Below, piece by piece: positions 7,572-16,851 of a stretch of DNA of 58,406 nucleotides; position 1 is the first letter of the stretch, and each line of letters opens with the position of its first letter. The DNA is taken from the NCBI GenBank assembly GCA_041686195.1, contig JAWLEI010000010.1:1-58406 (forward strand). Reading direction: 5' to 3'. Position numbers and translations under genes: made by a program. The notes beneath the pieces are model-generated. The model worked only from the letters and a program-made list of their open reading frames with translations. It searched no databases and was not told where the DNA came from. This stretch comes from Desulfovermiculus sp041686195. GTDB taxonomy: Bacteria > Desulfobacterota > Desulfovibrionia > Desulfovibrionales > Desulfothermaceae.

Positions 7572-9927
7572 ACTCGACAACTACAGTGCGGCTTTTATCC
7601 CGAAAGCGGACCGTCCATTTCCGGCCCCAGGCCGGAAGCTCCCTGCGGGTGGGCGGCATCTTGCGCACTCCCCCGGTCTTGATGAGCAGGATTTCCTGCG
7701 TTTCCGGATAATACTCGACATTGACATCCATGTTCTCCAGGCGCAGCCGGCGGGGAAAGCTACGCTCAAACCGCTCCCGATCCCAATCCGGGATTCCCTC
7801 AAAGTGCAGATCTTTTGGCTCCAAGAGATGGAGGTCTGCGTTTTCTTCCAGGCCGAGCTCCTGCAGTTTGGCGGTCAGCCACTCCCCGGCATCCACTTTT
7901 TCCCCTTCTGAGAAGCTAACATGTACAGCCAGGTTCCAGGCCTGCACCTCTTCAGTGATCCGTTCTCCGGCCGGTTCCAGGATGCGGCCCTCCAGGATAA
8001 GCCGGCTTGCAGCCCGGCACAGCTCTTGGCCTTGAGGTTCGTGCTGCTCGCTATGCACGGTGCGTCCGGCCACACTCCAGGTCTGTTCCAGCCAGACCTT
8101 TTCTTCCTCCCATAGAGGGACGGGAGAGGAGGGAGTGCCCACCCGGACTTGAGATACAAGATCCATGTCCACAGGTGCCAGACAAGTGCCCACATTCAGA
8201 GTCTGGGTGGTTCCTTTGCCCGGTACGCTGTGCAGGTCAAAGACCAGAGCGGCTGCTTGCTTTTCCGGCATTCGGGATTGGCTCCCGATCTGGATCTCCA
8301 TAGTTTCGTTGCCCATGGCCTGAGGTCTTTTTGGTCTGCGGACAAAGAGGAGTTCCGGGGTGGTCTTCAGGACAGCCAGAAGGAACTCTGTTCTGGGCAG
8401 CTTTTCTTTTCCGCTGCGGGCCGGAAGACGGCAGAGATGGCGCAATTGATCTGATATAGCCCGGGCCTCGCGTAAGGGACCGGGCAGAACAGGGAGCTTG
8501 TGCGGCGGATCAAAGCGCAGGCAGCGGATGAGGGTCAAAACGTCGCATTCCTCCGGGGCAAAGGCCTTGAGGACCTCCCTCTCTTTTGTCGGAGGCAGGC
8601 CGGCCAGGATCCGGCCCTGGGCGGAGAGGGCGGCGGCCAGATCGATCATCAGAGCCTGGGTGGCTGGACCTGGCATGGCCATGATCAGGTGGGCCAGAAA
8701 GGGATCCACGGGCAGGCGGACAAAGGCCCAGCCGTGTTCAGTGATTCTTCCTTCTGGATCAATAGCCTGCATGGAGGACATCCGGTTCTGGGCCAGCTCC
8801 AAGGCGGCCGCAGGCAAGGGCTCGGGAAATTGCAGCTCCTCTATCCTTCGCCCGCAGGCCGCGGCCATAAGGACCAGGTCGCTTAAGTCTTCGCGCAGGA
8901 TTTCCGGGGGCGTGTAGGATTCCAGTTTGGCCTGGCGGCCCCAGAGGCGCAGGCACAGCCCCGGCCCCAGACGTCCGGCCCGGCCGGCCCGCTGGTCGGC
9001 CGAGGCCTGGGAGATGACCGACAGGCCCAGGACTGTAAGCCCGTTGCGCCGGAAAGTCCGCCGCTCCAGTCCGGAGTCTACAACGGCCCGGACCGAGGGC
9101 AGGGTCAGGGAGGTCTCGGCCACGTTGGTGGCCAGGATAACCCTTTGCTTATGGGAAGGGGCCAGAACTGCGTCCTGGATGGCGTTGTCTGTGGAGGCAT
9201 GCAAACCGATGACCCGGTCCGGCGGCAGACGCCTGTCCAGAAGGGACTTGGCGGCCCGGATCTCCCCCCGGCCGGGGAGAAAGACCAATACGTCCCCTTC
9301 CGGGGTCTGGTCCAGTACGTAACCCACAGCCTTGGCCACCCGCTGATCCAGATTATTGCTCCGGGGCAGAGCAGTGGTCTCCGTATATTCGGTGCGCACC
9401 GGATAGGAGGGATCTTCGGCCGTCAGGCCTGTCCCCTGGATATACTCGGCCAGCTTCCGGCCGGCAAAGGTGGCCGAGGTCAGGACCATCCGGCGGGCAT
9501 CGGCCCGGAGCAGGGCCAAAAGAAGGTCCATGTCCCAGCGCCGCTCATGGAACTCATCCAGAATCACACTCGAGAATTTTGTGAATTGTCCATCAGCGTA
9601 CCAGCGCAGGGCAATGCCCGGAGTGACGAAGATAAGCCTGGAGTCCGGCTGGAAATGGGTCTCAAAGCGGGTGGCGAATCCGACTTCCCTGCCCAGGCCC
9701 ACCCCTTGGGTGGAGGCCAGATAGCGGGCCAGGGAACGGCAGACTATGCGCCGGGGTTCGACCACCAGGACAGGGCCGAGCTCAAGGGACCAAATGGGCA
9801 GGCGGGTGGACTTGCCGGTGCCGGTGGGGGCCTGAACCACCACCGAGCCCTGGGCCAGGGCGGTCAAAAACTCAGGCTTGAGGGCTTCGAAGTTTCTCCT
9901 TGTGCTTACTTCTGTTGTTCCGGGCAT
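7570..9927 (-). CDS. hrpB: ATP-dependent helicase HrpB
   Basis: This DEAH-box superfamily 2 helicase has 785 residues, close to the usual ~800 for HrpB. The Walker A motif APTGTGKS is at 33-40, DEFH at 124-127 (DExH box), SAT at 151-153, and the motif VI QRAGRAGR at 312-319. The C-terminal half matches the HrpB-specific region rather than HrpA, which is much longer. HrpB is a presumed RNA helicase with a poorly defined role. The start overlaps the end of the upstream TtuA-like gene by 22 bp, so it is the last gene of a three-gene overlapping chain on this strand. Confidence 0.9.
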   Translation of the reverse strand: MPGTTEVSTRRNFEALKPEFLTALAQGSVVVQAPTGTGKSTRLPIWSLELGPVLVVEPRRIVCRSLARYLASTQGVGLGREVGFATRFETHFQPDSRLIFVTPGIALRWYADGQFTKFSSVILDEFHERRWDMDLLLALLRADARRMVLTSATFAGRKLAEYIQGTGLTAEDPSYPVRTEYTETTALPRSNNLDQRVAKAVGYVLDQTPEGDVLVFLPGRGEIRAAKSLLDRRLPPDRVIGLHASTDNAIQDAVLAPSHKQRVILATNVAETSLTLPSVRAVVDSGLERRTFRRNGLTVLGLSVISQASADQRAGRAGRLGPGLCLRLWGRQAKLESYTPPEILREDLSDLVLMAAACGRRIEELQFPEPLPAAALELAQNRMSSMQAIDPEGRITEHGWAFVRLPVDPFLAHLIMAMPGPATQALMIDLAAALSAQGRILAGLPPTKEREVLKAFAPEECDVLTLIRCLRFDPPHKLPVLPGPLREARAISDQLRHLCRLPARSGKEKLPRTEFLLAVLKTTPELLFVRRPKRPQAMGNETMEIQIGSQSRMPEKQAAALVFDLHSVPGKGTTQTLNVGTCLAPVDMDLVSQVRVGTPSSPVPLWEEEKVWLEQTWSVAGRTVHSEQHEPQGQELCRAASRLILEGRILEPAGERITEEVQAWNLAVHVSFSEGEKVDAGEWLTAKLQELGLEENADLHLLEPKDLHFEGIPDWDRERFERSFPRRLRLENMDVNVEYYPETQEILLIKTGGVRKMPPTRRELPAWGRKWTVRFRDKSRTVVVE

Positions 9928-10991
9928 AGGTGCTGTCTTTTGTGCTCTGATCTCTGTTGCCTGCTCTCCTCCTTATCCCGCAGGCGGTGGCGCAAGCTGC
10001 AGATGCCACACCGGTGGGCGTATGCGGGGTGGCCGCACTCCTGGCACAAACCGTAATCTGCTTCTTGGCCTCTTTTCCCCTCCCCATTTTGCTCGCAGGC
10101 AAGCCTTTCCTTGAGTTGGGAGTCTCGGAGGTAGGAAAAGAGGAAGCTGCGCTTTGTCCCGGGCATGGAATCCTCCAGGAAGTCCAGGGTCTGTTTGAAG
10201 GTGTGCGAGGTGGCCCCCCGGGAGTAGGAGCAGGTCTCCTGGACTGGAGTGATGTTACTTAAGCGGCAATAGGCCAGAAGCTCCTTGATTTCCAGACGGT
10301 ACAGCGGCTTGAGCTTGGCAGGAATAAGGGGATGGGGCGAGGGCAGATATGGATACTGCTTGCATACGTGGTCCAGGCGTTTGCCCACCAGATTGCCCAA
10401 CAGCCGTCCAGCTTCGTCATCCAGGTTGTGCCCGGTGACCAGGGTGTCGAATCCCTCCCTGACCGTGAGGCGGTTGAAAAAGGCCCTTTTCAGCCGGCCG
10501 CACAGAGAACAGGTCTTGCCCCGCAGCAGGCGATGCACTTCCGGAATGGAGTAGCCAAAGACATCCTGAAGGCAATATTCGCTCCATTTAAGGCCCCGGG
10601 GGGAAGCAAAGTCGGCCACAGTCTGGCGTGAGGCTTCGGAAAAGCCGGAGATTCCGAGGTTTATATGCAGTCCCCTGGTCTGGTAGCCCTGTTGGTGCAA
10701 GAGATCCCAGACAGCCAGAGAATCTTTGCCTCCGGATACGGCCACCATGAGCGGCCGGGGCTGGAAATTGACCTCTTTCAAGCCCCGGGTCAGGGCTGTA
10801 TGTACAAAGTGCACAAAGCAGTCCGGGCAGAAGTTGGCGTGATGGGAGGGCAAGTGCACTTCGGCCTGGCCCCGGCAGCGATTGCATTTGGCCCCGCGAG
10901 ACAAAGGCCGATCGAAGCTCAGGACGGGCTGTCCTTTGGGCTGCTCACGGGAGGAATGTGAGGTGAGCGGACTATTTTTCTTCATTCTCAT
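9906..10991 (-). CDS. TtuA/Ncs6-type tRNA 2-thiolation enzyme (PP-loop ATPase)
   Basis: This 361-residue protein has the layout of TtuA/CTU1 tRNA-thiolation enzymes. An N-terminal zinc finger uses C36, C39, C55 and C58. The PP-loop SGGKDS is at 86-91. C161, C164 and C254 are placed to bind the catalytic Fe-S cluster, and a C-terminal zinc finger uses C316, C319, C328 and C331. The family adenylates a tRNA uridine and inserts sulfur, at U54 for TtuA or U34 for Ncs6; which one applies here is not readable. The two zinc fingers separate it from TtcA. The start overlaps the upstream AsmA-like gene by 20 bp; ATG 10985 is an alternative. A Lys/Arg/Glu-rich tail follows the last zinc finger. Confidence 0.85.
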   Translation of the reverse strand: MRMKKNSPLTSHSSREQPKGQPVLSFDRPLSRGAKCNRCRGQAEVHLPSHHANFCPDCFVHFVHTALTRGLKEVNFQPRPLMVAVSGGKDSLAVWDLLHQQGYQTRGLHINLGISGFSEASRQTVADFASPRGLKWSEYCLQDVFGYSIPEVHRLLRGKTCSLCGRLKRAFFNRLTVREGFDTLVTGHNLDDEAGRLLGNLVGKRLDHVCKQYPYLPSPHPLIPAKLKPLYRLEIKELLAYCRLSNITPVQETCSYSRGATSHTFKQTLDFLEDSMPGTKRSFLFSYLRDSQLKERLACEQNGEGKRGQEADYGLCQECGHPAYAHRCGICSLRHRLRDKEESRQQRSEHKRQHLCPEQQK

Positions 10992-13900
10992 GTCTCATGA
11001 ACGGATTAAAGATTTTAAAAGGGAGCTTCAGAGTGCGGCGCATAAGGGCGATAAGTTCTTTGCTCACGGCTTGCGGGGATAAAGGGGTAACTTTGGGATT
11101 ATCCCAGTGTCCGGAAATACGGACTGGAATAGTGACCAGATTTCCGCCTGTCAAGCCGCTGATAAACGGAATTCTCTTCATCAATCGATCAACGGTCTTG
11201 AGCGGAGCGACGAGTACAGTCAGCTCCAAATCTTCTTCTTGTAGATCGATATGCCCATGGAAACCGATCTCCAGGCTGTGTCCATCGACCAGCCCCTGGG
11301 TGATGGTGGCCCTTGATCCTTTGAAAAGGACTGTGCTTTGCAGTTGGGAGAACCGTATCCCTTCATGTTCCAGATCCGGAAGACTGCCGAACAGGATTTC
11401 AGTAGTGTTTAAAAGCTCTATGAGCTTTGATAAAACGGTAAATCTGAGCAAGCGGCCGTCAGTTACAGTCAAATCCAACTCCCCGTTCAAGTTAGACATA
11501 AGTTGTTTTGGTTTCGGAGCAGTTCCTTGCACATTGCCGCGCAGGCTGAGCTCTCCTGTGGCTATGTCTTTGGCCTGAAACAGACACTCCAGGGAGCGGG
11601 AAAGATCCTGCCCTTGACTGGAAGGGGCCAGCCCGAAATACACCTGGTCTGGTTGGACTGTGACCTTTCCGGGGACAGAAATGCCGCACAAGGCGCTCTC
11701 TTCAAGAAGATGCACGGCCCAGGGACCACCTGGATTAAGAGCCCAGGTCATGTGCAGGGGGGAAAAGGTCCGCTCCTGATGAGTGAAATGTGCTATTCGG
11801 GTACTGATCTGTCCTTGAAAGTCCAAAAACTCAGTCGCGTTCCTTGGATCATCGTTTCCAGGAAAACCGAGCTGGTCTGAGAGGGCTTTTATCCATGTAG
11901 AGTCAAGGCTATTGGCCTGGATGCTCAGGTCCAGGAGGGTCGGTTTCTCGGCTTGAGGCTTGATATGTCCGCTGAGTATGAGATCTTTGTCTGCCCAGAT
12001 CAAATCCCCGGCGGTCACTTGCAGGCCTTGGTGGGGATCGGTTTTGAATTCCACTTCAGAAATTGACAGAGGAGGGACCTTGGAGCCAAGGGCAAGCTCC
12101 AGCCCGGCGAGGGTCAATTCACCATCTGCGTTGATCAGGCGGCCAGGAGACCTCTCCCACCGGGTGTTCAACTGCCCGGAGATCCTACCCTTATCGCCCG
12201 TGAGAGAGGGAGCAGAAAACAGGCGCTGCAGAGTTGAGGCCTTCAGCTGTCCGGAGAATTCAGCCTCAATATCAGCATCAGTTCTGTGCATAGTGATTGA
12301 TGCAAGGTCATCTTTGTCGTGAATCTCAAACTGCTTGATTTTTAGGCTCTCTGGAGACCAGAAAAGATCGGCTGCAACCTCCAGGTCAGGGTCAAAACCG
12401 ATTCTGGCTTGGAGATCAAATTCTTCGTCAGAGAGCTTCTTGAGCTTGGCCTGGCGAACACGGAATGGCCCCTGGAGAGAGAATGATGAAGGGACGTTGG
12501 CTATCTGCTGCGCCAGGCGGGCTGCTTCGGCGTCGAATTGTCCTGAAAAGCTCACATCCAGATTCGAAGCCTCCCAGTCCAGCGGCGCTCCGGTCATCTC
12601 TCCGCTGAGGCTGGCTGAGCCCGGGCCCATACGCAGATTGAGGCCGCGGACTGAACTCTGCTCTTGTCCCCACCGGATTTCACCGGAGGAAATGGCAAGT
12701 GGTTCCGGAAGGACCGGGTGACGGGTCTGAATGTCCTCTGCCTGAGCCAGAAACTCTATCCTGGTCTCCCTGGGACGGGAGAAAGGTATGTGAACGGAAC
12801 CTTCCTGTACATGGGCCTGTCCATCAACAGAGAGTTCTTTCTGGAGGTCGAGTTGAGCCTGCGGCAGGCTCAGGAGCCAGGGCCAGAAGGAGGCCAAGTC
12901 GAGTGTGCCATTCATGTTCTGGATACTCAGCTGAGGGTCATTATTCCAGGAAAGTGCTGTTTTGGATATGTCCATTTGACTTGGGCCCAAATTATTCCGG
13001 GCACTCGCAAGCTCAAAGCCGTCGTTAGTGATGTGCAGGTTTTGGCCCCGGGTTTTTATCGGCCAAGGCAAACGTCTGTGTTCGCCCTGGACCTCAAATT
13101 GCTGGGTCTGGATATCATAATTCATGCCGTTTTCAGTTTTGTGCAGACTTAGTCCTCCTTCAAACTGGCCGTCAAGCTCTGCTAGCCCGTTCACTTCGTT
13201 CAAAAACATCTGATCTTTAACTGTGTCACGCAAAATAGGAGGGATGTATTCCACCGGCCCTGAGGCCTGCAGACTGAGATCAAAGGGCCTGTCTCTGGTA
13301 TCCTCCAGGCCGTAGCGAAAGTTGCCGTCCCAGGCCCGGGCCTGGTCCATGCGCACCGACAGAGAGGATCCGAAGAGGACCTTGTTCTTCAACCCTCCGG
13401 TTCCGCTGACATCATGCAGGCGCAGATCCAGCTTGGGGATGTGTATAGTTCCGTTTTGCATTTGACCCTGAATGTAGAGTTCTTCCTTCAGGGCTGAGGC
13501 TGTCGATCCGTGGGTACTGACACTCAGGTAGGGAAGGTCTCCTGCCCTGATGATCCCGAAGAGCTGGTTCAGAAATTTTGATTCAGGGAAAAGATCCAGG
13601 CAGGCTTGACTTAAGGGTGAAAGGATAAGGTCCTGTCCGCGCAAGTTGAACTGCAGCCAGGGGCGGGTAAGGTCAGCGGCTAATTGGCCGGCCAGGGAAA
13701 ATTCTGGATGGCCCAGGCCGAAATGGTGAATGGCAGCTCTCATCGAGGCCCCATGCATGTGTACCTCAGTCTGCAGCTTAAGCCCCTGAAGCATAAGCTC
13801 GTTATCCTGGGTGCAGAGCATGAGGTCTTTGCTTGTCAAGTCAATTTGGGCAGTTGCCTGGGATATACCTCGGGCTTGGAAGCTGATATTTGTATTCAAA

Positions 13901-14703
13901 TGGCCTGGTCCCAGCCAGACAGGGAAATCTGGCCTCTCAATAAGTTGAAATATATATTCGGGTTGAAGATCCTGTATTTTCAGCTGGCCCTTGAATTGGT
14001 CAAGGGTTTGCGGGACCTGAAGGGACAAGCTCACTTCAGAAGCCAGTTCAGATGTGGCCTGCAGATTGAGAATGTACTCTTGGGCATGAGTCAGATCAGC
14101 AAAGATATGATCCAGAACCAATCCCTGTCCCTTGGGAGATGCTATATTGACACTTCCAGAACGGATGCGCAGTTTGGCCCCTTGGGGAAATATCCTGGAC
14201 ATAACTTGACTCAGGTCGTGGATCTGGAATACCTCTTCCTCGCCCAGGACAGGGCCGAAGGGCAGGTTGAGGCTGGGACGGGTGACAACAAGTTTTGAGA
14301 GACGGAATTTGCCCTGGATCAATTCACTCTGACTGGGACTGATTTCGATTTTTCCCGCACTGGCCGGACCGATTTCCGGGAGCTCCACCTGGACCTCATG
14401 GACTATAATTCTGGGCCAGGGGACAAGATCCAGTTCCAGGCTGTGGGCCTGAAAGGAAAATGGAAGTTTTTTCTCAGCCTGGGCCAGAAGTGTTTGTTGC
14501 AGTTGAGGACTGTGTTTGTAGATGTATTCCCCGGCCCAGAAAAGCACTCCCAGGCTGAAGACAAGACACACGGCCATGGCCGGAAGACTCATTGCGTAGC
14601 GCATGAACAACTTGCCATTCGAAGGGCTCTGGGCCTTATGGATCCGGAAAGGGGGCATGCGTTTTTTATCCCGCTGAAGTTCTGTCCATTTACAGGGCCA
14701 CAT
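10972..14703 (-). CDS. Very large AsmA-like envelope protein
   Basis: This 1243-residue protein has one N-terminal membrane segment (around AMAVCLVFSLGVLFWAGEY) and then a very long, beta-rich periplasmic region. The opening after the anchor (FSFQAHSLELDLVPWPRI) and the C-terminal block with ELDLTVTDGRLLRF, GLVDGHSLEIGFHGHID and IPVRISGHWDNP match the AsmA/YhdP/TamB-like superfamily. These proteins are thought to bridge the periplasm and move phospholipids to the outer membrane. The first ATG is used; internal ATGs at 14658 and 14604 would keep the anchor. It heads the chain AsmA-like, TtuA-like, hrpB. The specific subfamily is not certain. Confidence 0.8.
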   Translation of the reverse strand: MWPCKWTELQRDKKRMPPFRIHKAQSPSNGKLFMRYAMSLPAMAVCLVFSLGVLFWAGEYIYKHSPQLQQTLLAQAEKKLPFSFQAHSLELDLVPWPRIIVHEVQVELPEIGPASAGKIEISPSQSELIQGKFRLSKLVVTRPSLNLPFGPVLGEEEVFQIHDLSQVMSRIFPQGAKLRIRSGSVNIASPKGQGLVLDHIFADLTHAQEYILNLQATSELASEVSLSLQVPQTLDQFKGQLKIQDLQPEYIFQLIERPDFPVWLGPGHLNTNISFQARGISQATAQIDLTSKDLMLCTQDNELMLQGLKLQTEVHMHGASMRAAIHHFGLGHPEFSLAGQLAADLTRPWLQFNLRGQDLILSPLSQACLDLFPESKFLNQLFGIIRAGDLPYLSVSTHGSTASALKEELYIQGQMQNGTIHIPKLDLRLHDVSGTGGLKNKVLFGSSLSVRMDQARAWDGNFRYGLEDTRDRPFDLSLQASGPVEYIPPILRDTVKDQMFLNEVNGLAELDGQFEGGLSLHKTENGMNYDIQTQQFEVQGEHRRLPWPIKTRGQNLHITNDGFELASARNNLGPSQMDISKTALSWNNDPQLSIQNMNGTLDLASFWPWLLSLPQAQLDLQKELSVDGQAHVQEGSVHIPFSRPRETRIEFLAQAEDIQTRHPVLPEPLAISSGEIRWGQEQSSVRGLNLRMGPGSASLSGEMTGAPLDWEASNLDVSFSGQFDAEAARLAQQIANVPSSFSLQGPFRVRQAKLKKLSDEEFDLQARIGFDPDLEVAADLFWSPESLKIKQFEIHDKDDLASITMHRTDADIEAEFSGQLKASTLQRLFSAPSLTGDKGRISGQLNTRWERSPGRLINADGELTLAGLELALGSKVPPLSISEVEFKTDPHQGLQVTAGDLIWADKDLILSGHIKPQAEKPTLLDLSIQANSLDSTWIKALSDQLGFPGNDDPRNATEFLDFQGQISTRIAHFTHQERTFSPLHMTWALNPGGPWAVHLLEESALCGISVPGKVTVQPDQVYFGLAPSSQGQDLSRSLECLFQAKDIATGELSLRGNVQGTAPKPKQLMSNLNGELDLTVTDGRLLRFTVLSKLIELLNTTEILFGSLPDLEHEGIRFSQLQSTVLFKGSRATITQGLVDGHSLEIGFHGHIDLQEEDLELTVLVAPLKTVDRLMKRIPFISGLTGGNLVTIPVRISGHWDNPKVTPLSPQAVSKELIALMRRTLKLPFKIFNPFMRHENEEK

Positions 14704-14832
14704 CCGGCCTGGGCTTGCATTTTAATTGAGGACAGAGGATATGTCATCCCTTCCTACGGGACAATGCAGGAATATGGAGTGTATAAGGTGTGATATCTGA
14801 CCTGCTCCGGGAGAGAGCAAAGCAAGGTGAAA

Positions 14833-14876
14833 TCAGAGTTTCACCTGAAAAAGAAATTTTTCAGGTGAAACTCTGA
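14833..14876 (-). terminator. Perfect 20-bp hairpin downstream of the TRAP operon
   Basis: The two 20-base arms (14833-14852 and 14857-14876) are fully complementary, with a GAAA loop. It lies in the 219-bp gap after dctM and before the AsmA-like gene, both on the minus strand. The following T run is short, so termination is likely but not textbook. Confidence 0.65.
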
Positions 14877-14922
14877 CCTGGTTTTTCGGGGAGAGAATGA
14901 AAAAAACGGGCAGCTTGAATCG

Positions 14923-16224
14923 TCAAGTCAGGCTGGGCAAGAACAGTGCCAACTGGGGAAAGGCGATCAAAAGGGCAATGCATACGATAACCGCAATCAG
15001 ATAGGGCCAAACCCCTCGAAATATGGCTGTTACCGGCACGTCAGGGACAGTGCCGGCCACCACGTAGATAGTAGCTCCCACCGGAGGGGTGATGACCCCC
15101 ATGCCCACGACCAGAACAATGATCACCCCAAACCAGATAGGGTCGTAGCCGAGCTGCATGACCACTGGATAAAAGATGGGTATGGTCAACAGGATCAAGG
15201 CCAGAGCGTCTATAAAGAGCCCGAGGATAAGGTAGATAAAAAGAACTACTGCCAGCACTGCTACCGGGGGTATGGGCAGTCCTGCAGACCAGGTGGCCAT
15301 CATGGCCGGTAATTGAGTTATGGCCAGAAATCGGCCAAATACTGAAGCGGCAGCGACCAGAAACATGATCATGGCTGAGACCCGGATTGCATCCCGCAAG
15401 GAATTGAAAAAGCCTTTCCAACTCAGTTGTCGTCTGGCCAGGGCAACAACTAAGGTGGATGCAGCGCCAACTGCCCCGGCCTCAGTCGGGGTGAAAAAAC
15501 CTGCAAAGAGCCCTCCCATAACCGCGAGAAAGATGAATATCACCTCCATTCCGCCGCTTAAAACAGCCCGAAGCTTTTCCTTGAAGCCAACTCGAGGCCC
15601 AGCTGGGGCCAATGCCGGATTTTTGCGGGCCCACAGATAGGTCACCAGCATGAATAAAAGCATCAATAACACACCGGGAATTATCCCGGCCAGAAAGAGC
15701 TTGGATATGGATTCACCGGTGGCGATGCCATAGAGAATGAAGATCACACTGGGAGGGATCATTATCCCCAAAATCGCAGAGGCAGCCACAACTGCTGTGG
15801 CCAGGGAAGGATTGTATTTATACCGTTTCATTTCCGGCACCGCTATTGCGGCCATGGTGGCCGCAGTGGCGGTAGTTGAACCGCAAATAGCTCCAAAAGC
15901 CGTACTTGCTCCTATGGTAGCCATGGCCAGACCTGCGGGCATGCTGCCCATGACCTTGTATACAGCATCGTATATCCTGCTGCTGATTCCGGCATGAAAA
16001 GCGATATACCCCATCCAGACGAAAAGAGGGACTACAATGAGTGAATAGGAGGCAAAGGTGCTGTAGATAGTGGATGCGGTGCCGGACATGGCCGCTTTCA
16101 TAGATGTGAGGTAGATATTGCCTCCAAAACCCACCACCAGCATGACATAAGCCACTGGCATGCGCAGGGAGAGAAAAACAAAGACCAGGAGTATACCTAT
16201 CAGGCCTGTCGCCACCGGGCTCAT
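14923..16224 (-). CDS. dctM: TRAP transporter large permease DctM
   Basis: A 433-residue, highly hydrophobic protein with about 12 predicted membrane segments, typical for DctM. It is the sodium-coupled transport subunit of a tripartite ATP-independent periplasmic importer. Recognisable parts are the N-terminal VALGL-like segment (FVFLSLRMPVAYVMLVVG), GICGSTTATAATMAAIAVP and the TPPVGATIYVVAG region. It overlaps dctQ by 4 bp, the usual coupling of this pair. Its substrate is set by the binding protein two genes upstream; family members take C4-dicarboxylates, other organic acids or amino acids, and nothing here fixes which. Confidence 0.93.
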   Translation of the reverse strand: MSPVATGLIGILLVFVFLSLRMPVAYVMLVVGFGGNIYLTSMKAAMSGTASTIYSTFASYSLIVVPLFVWMGYIAFHAGISSRIYDAVYKVMGSMPAGLAMATIGASTAFGAICGSTTATAATMAAIAVPEMKRYKYNPSLATAVVAASAILGIMIPPSVIFILYGIATGESISKLFLAGIIPGVLLMLLFMLVTYLWARKNPALAPAGPRVGFKEKLRAVLSGGMEVIFIFLAVMGGLFAGFFTPTEAGAVGAASTLVVALARRQLSWKGFFNSLRDAIRVSAMIMFLVAAASVFGRFLAITQLPAMMATWSAGLPIPPVAVLAVVLFIYLILGLFIDALALILLTIPIFYPVVMQLGYDPIWFGVIIVLVVGMGVITPPVGATIYVVAGTVPDVPVTAIFRGVWPYLIAVIVCIALLIAFPQLALFLPSLT

Positions 16225-16733
16225 GTATTGTCTCCTTTTCTGATGATTGCCATGATCGAAATCACAAGTTGCATCAGGACTACAACCGTCAGCAGGACGA
16301 GGCCAAAGCCAACGAGGTAGTAAACTGGATACAATGGGATATCAAGGGTTGTCGTGGCCCGTCCCCGGTCATACATTTTTTCAGCATATTGGATCATACC
16401 CCAGGATACATAAATAATGACTGAACAGAAGACAAGGTTGGTGAAGAAGTCAATTACAGCCCTCTTTCTGGGGGAAAACATATCCACCAGAAAGCTGACA
16501 GCTACATGACCTTTGTGCACTGCGCAGTATGCCACTCCCATAGAGAGAATGACGGCGCCGAGGATTTCCACCATTTCATAGCTTCCGGGCAAAGGCTGCC
16601 ATACGGACCGCAACAGTATGTTGGCCACAATGATCAGCATGACCATAACCAAAGCAGCCTGACCTATCTGGGCTAAGCGCAGGGTAACCTCTTGAATTAT
16701 TCGTTCTATCCTTTGCACAAGAGATCGCTCCAT
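16221..16733 (-). CDS. dctQ: TRAP transporter small permease DctQ
   Basis: This is the small membrane subunit of the TRAP importer, about 170 residues with four predicted membrane segments. It includes VMVMLIIVANILLRSVW and the family-typical GAVILSMGVAYCAVHKGHVAV. The frame is open further upstream to 16829, but that stretch contains the terminator-like hairpin that follows dctP, so ATG 16733 is chosen as the start although no strong ribosome site precedes it. It overlaps dctM by 4 bp. Confidence 0.88.
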   Translation of the reverse strand: MERSLVQRIERIIQEVTLRLAQIGQAALVMVMLIIVANILLRSVWQPLPGSYEMVEILGAVILSMGVAYCAVHKGHVAVSFLVDMFSPRKRAVIDFFTNLVFCSVIIYVSWGMIQYAEKMYDRGRATTTLDIPLYPVYYLVGFGLVLLTVVVLMQLVISIMAIIRKGDNT

Positions 16734-16791
16734 AGAGGTAATATGTAATTCTTTCTGGGCAGAGCAATGCAAGTTCCTTTTTGAAGTGACC

Positions 16792-16834
16792 AAAAAAAAC
16801 ATCCCAATTGAGTGGTGGCCACCACTCAATTGGG
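16792..16834 (-). terminator. Intra-operon terminator/attenuator between dctP and dctQ
   Basis: A 32-bp perfect palindrome (16803-16834; arms CCCAATTGAGTGGTGG and its complement) is followed on the minus strand by eight T residues (16792-16799). This is a textbook intrinsic terminator placed 17 bp after the dctP stop. Partial readthrough would give much more binding protein than permease, a ratio common in binding-protein transporters. Confidence 0.85.
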
Positions 16835-16851
16835 GAGGTGAGATCAGATGA

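Noticed and set aside
9145..10056. 303-codon open frame on the plus strand
   Set aside because: It lies antisense to HrpB and the TtuA-like gene, whose motifs are intact, and its translation shows no family signal. Its length follows from the GC-rich codon use of the real genes.
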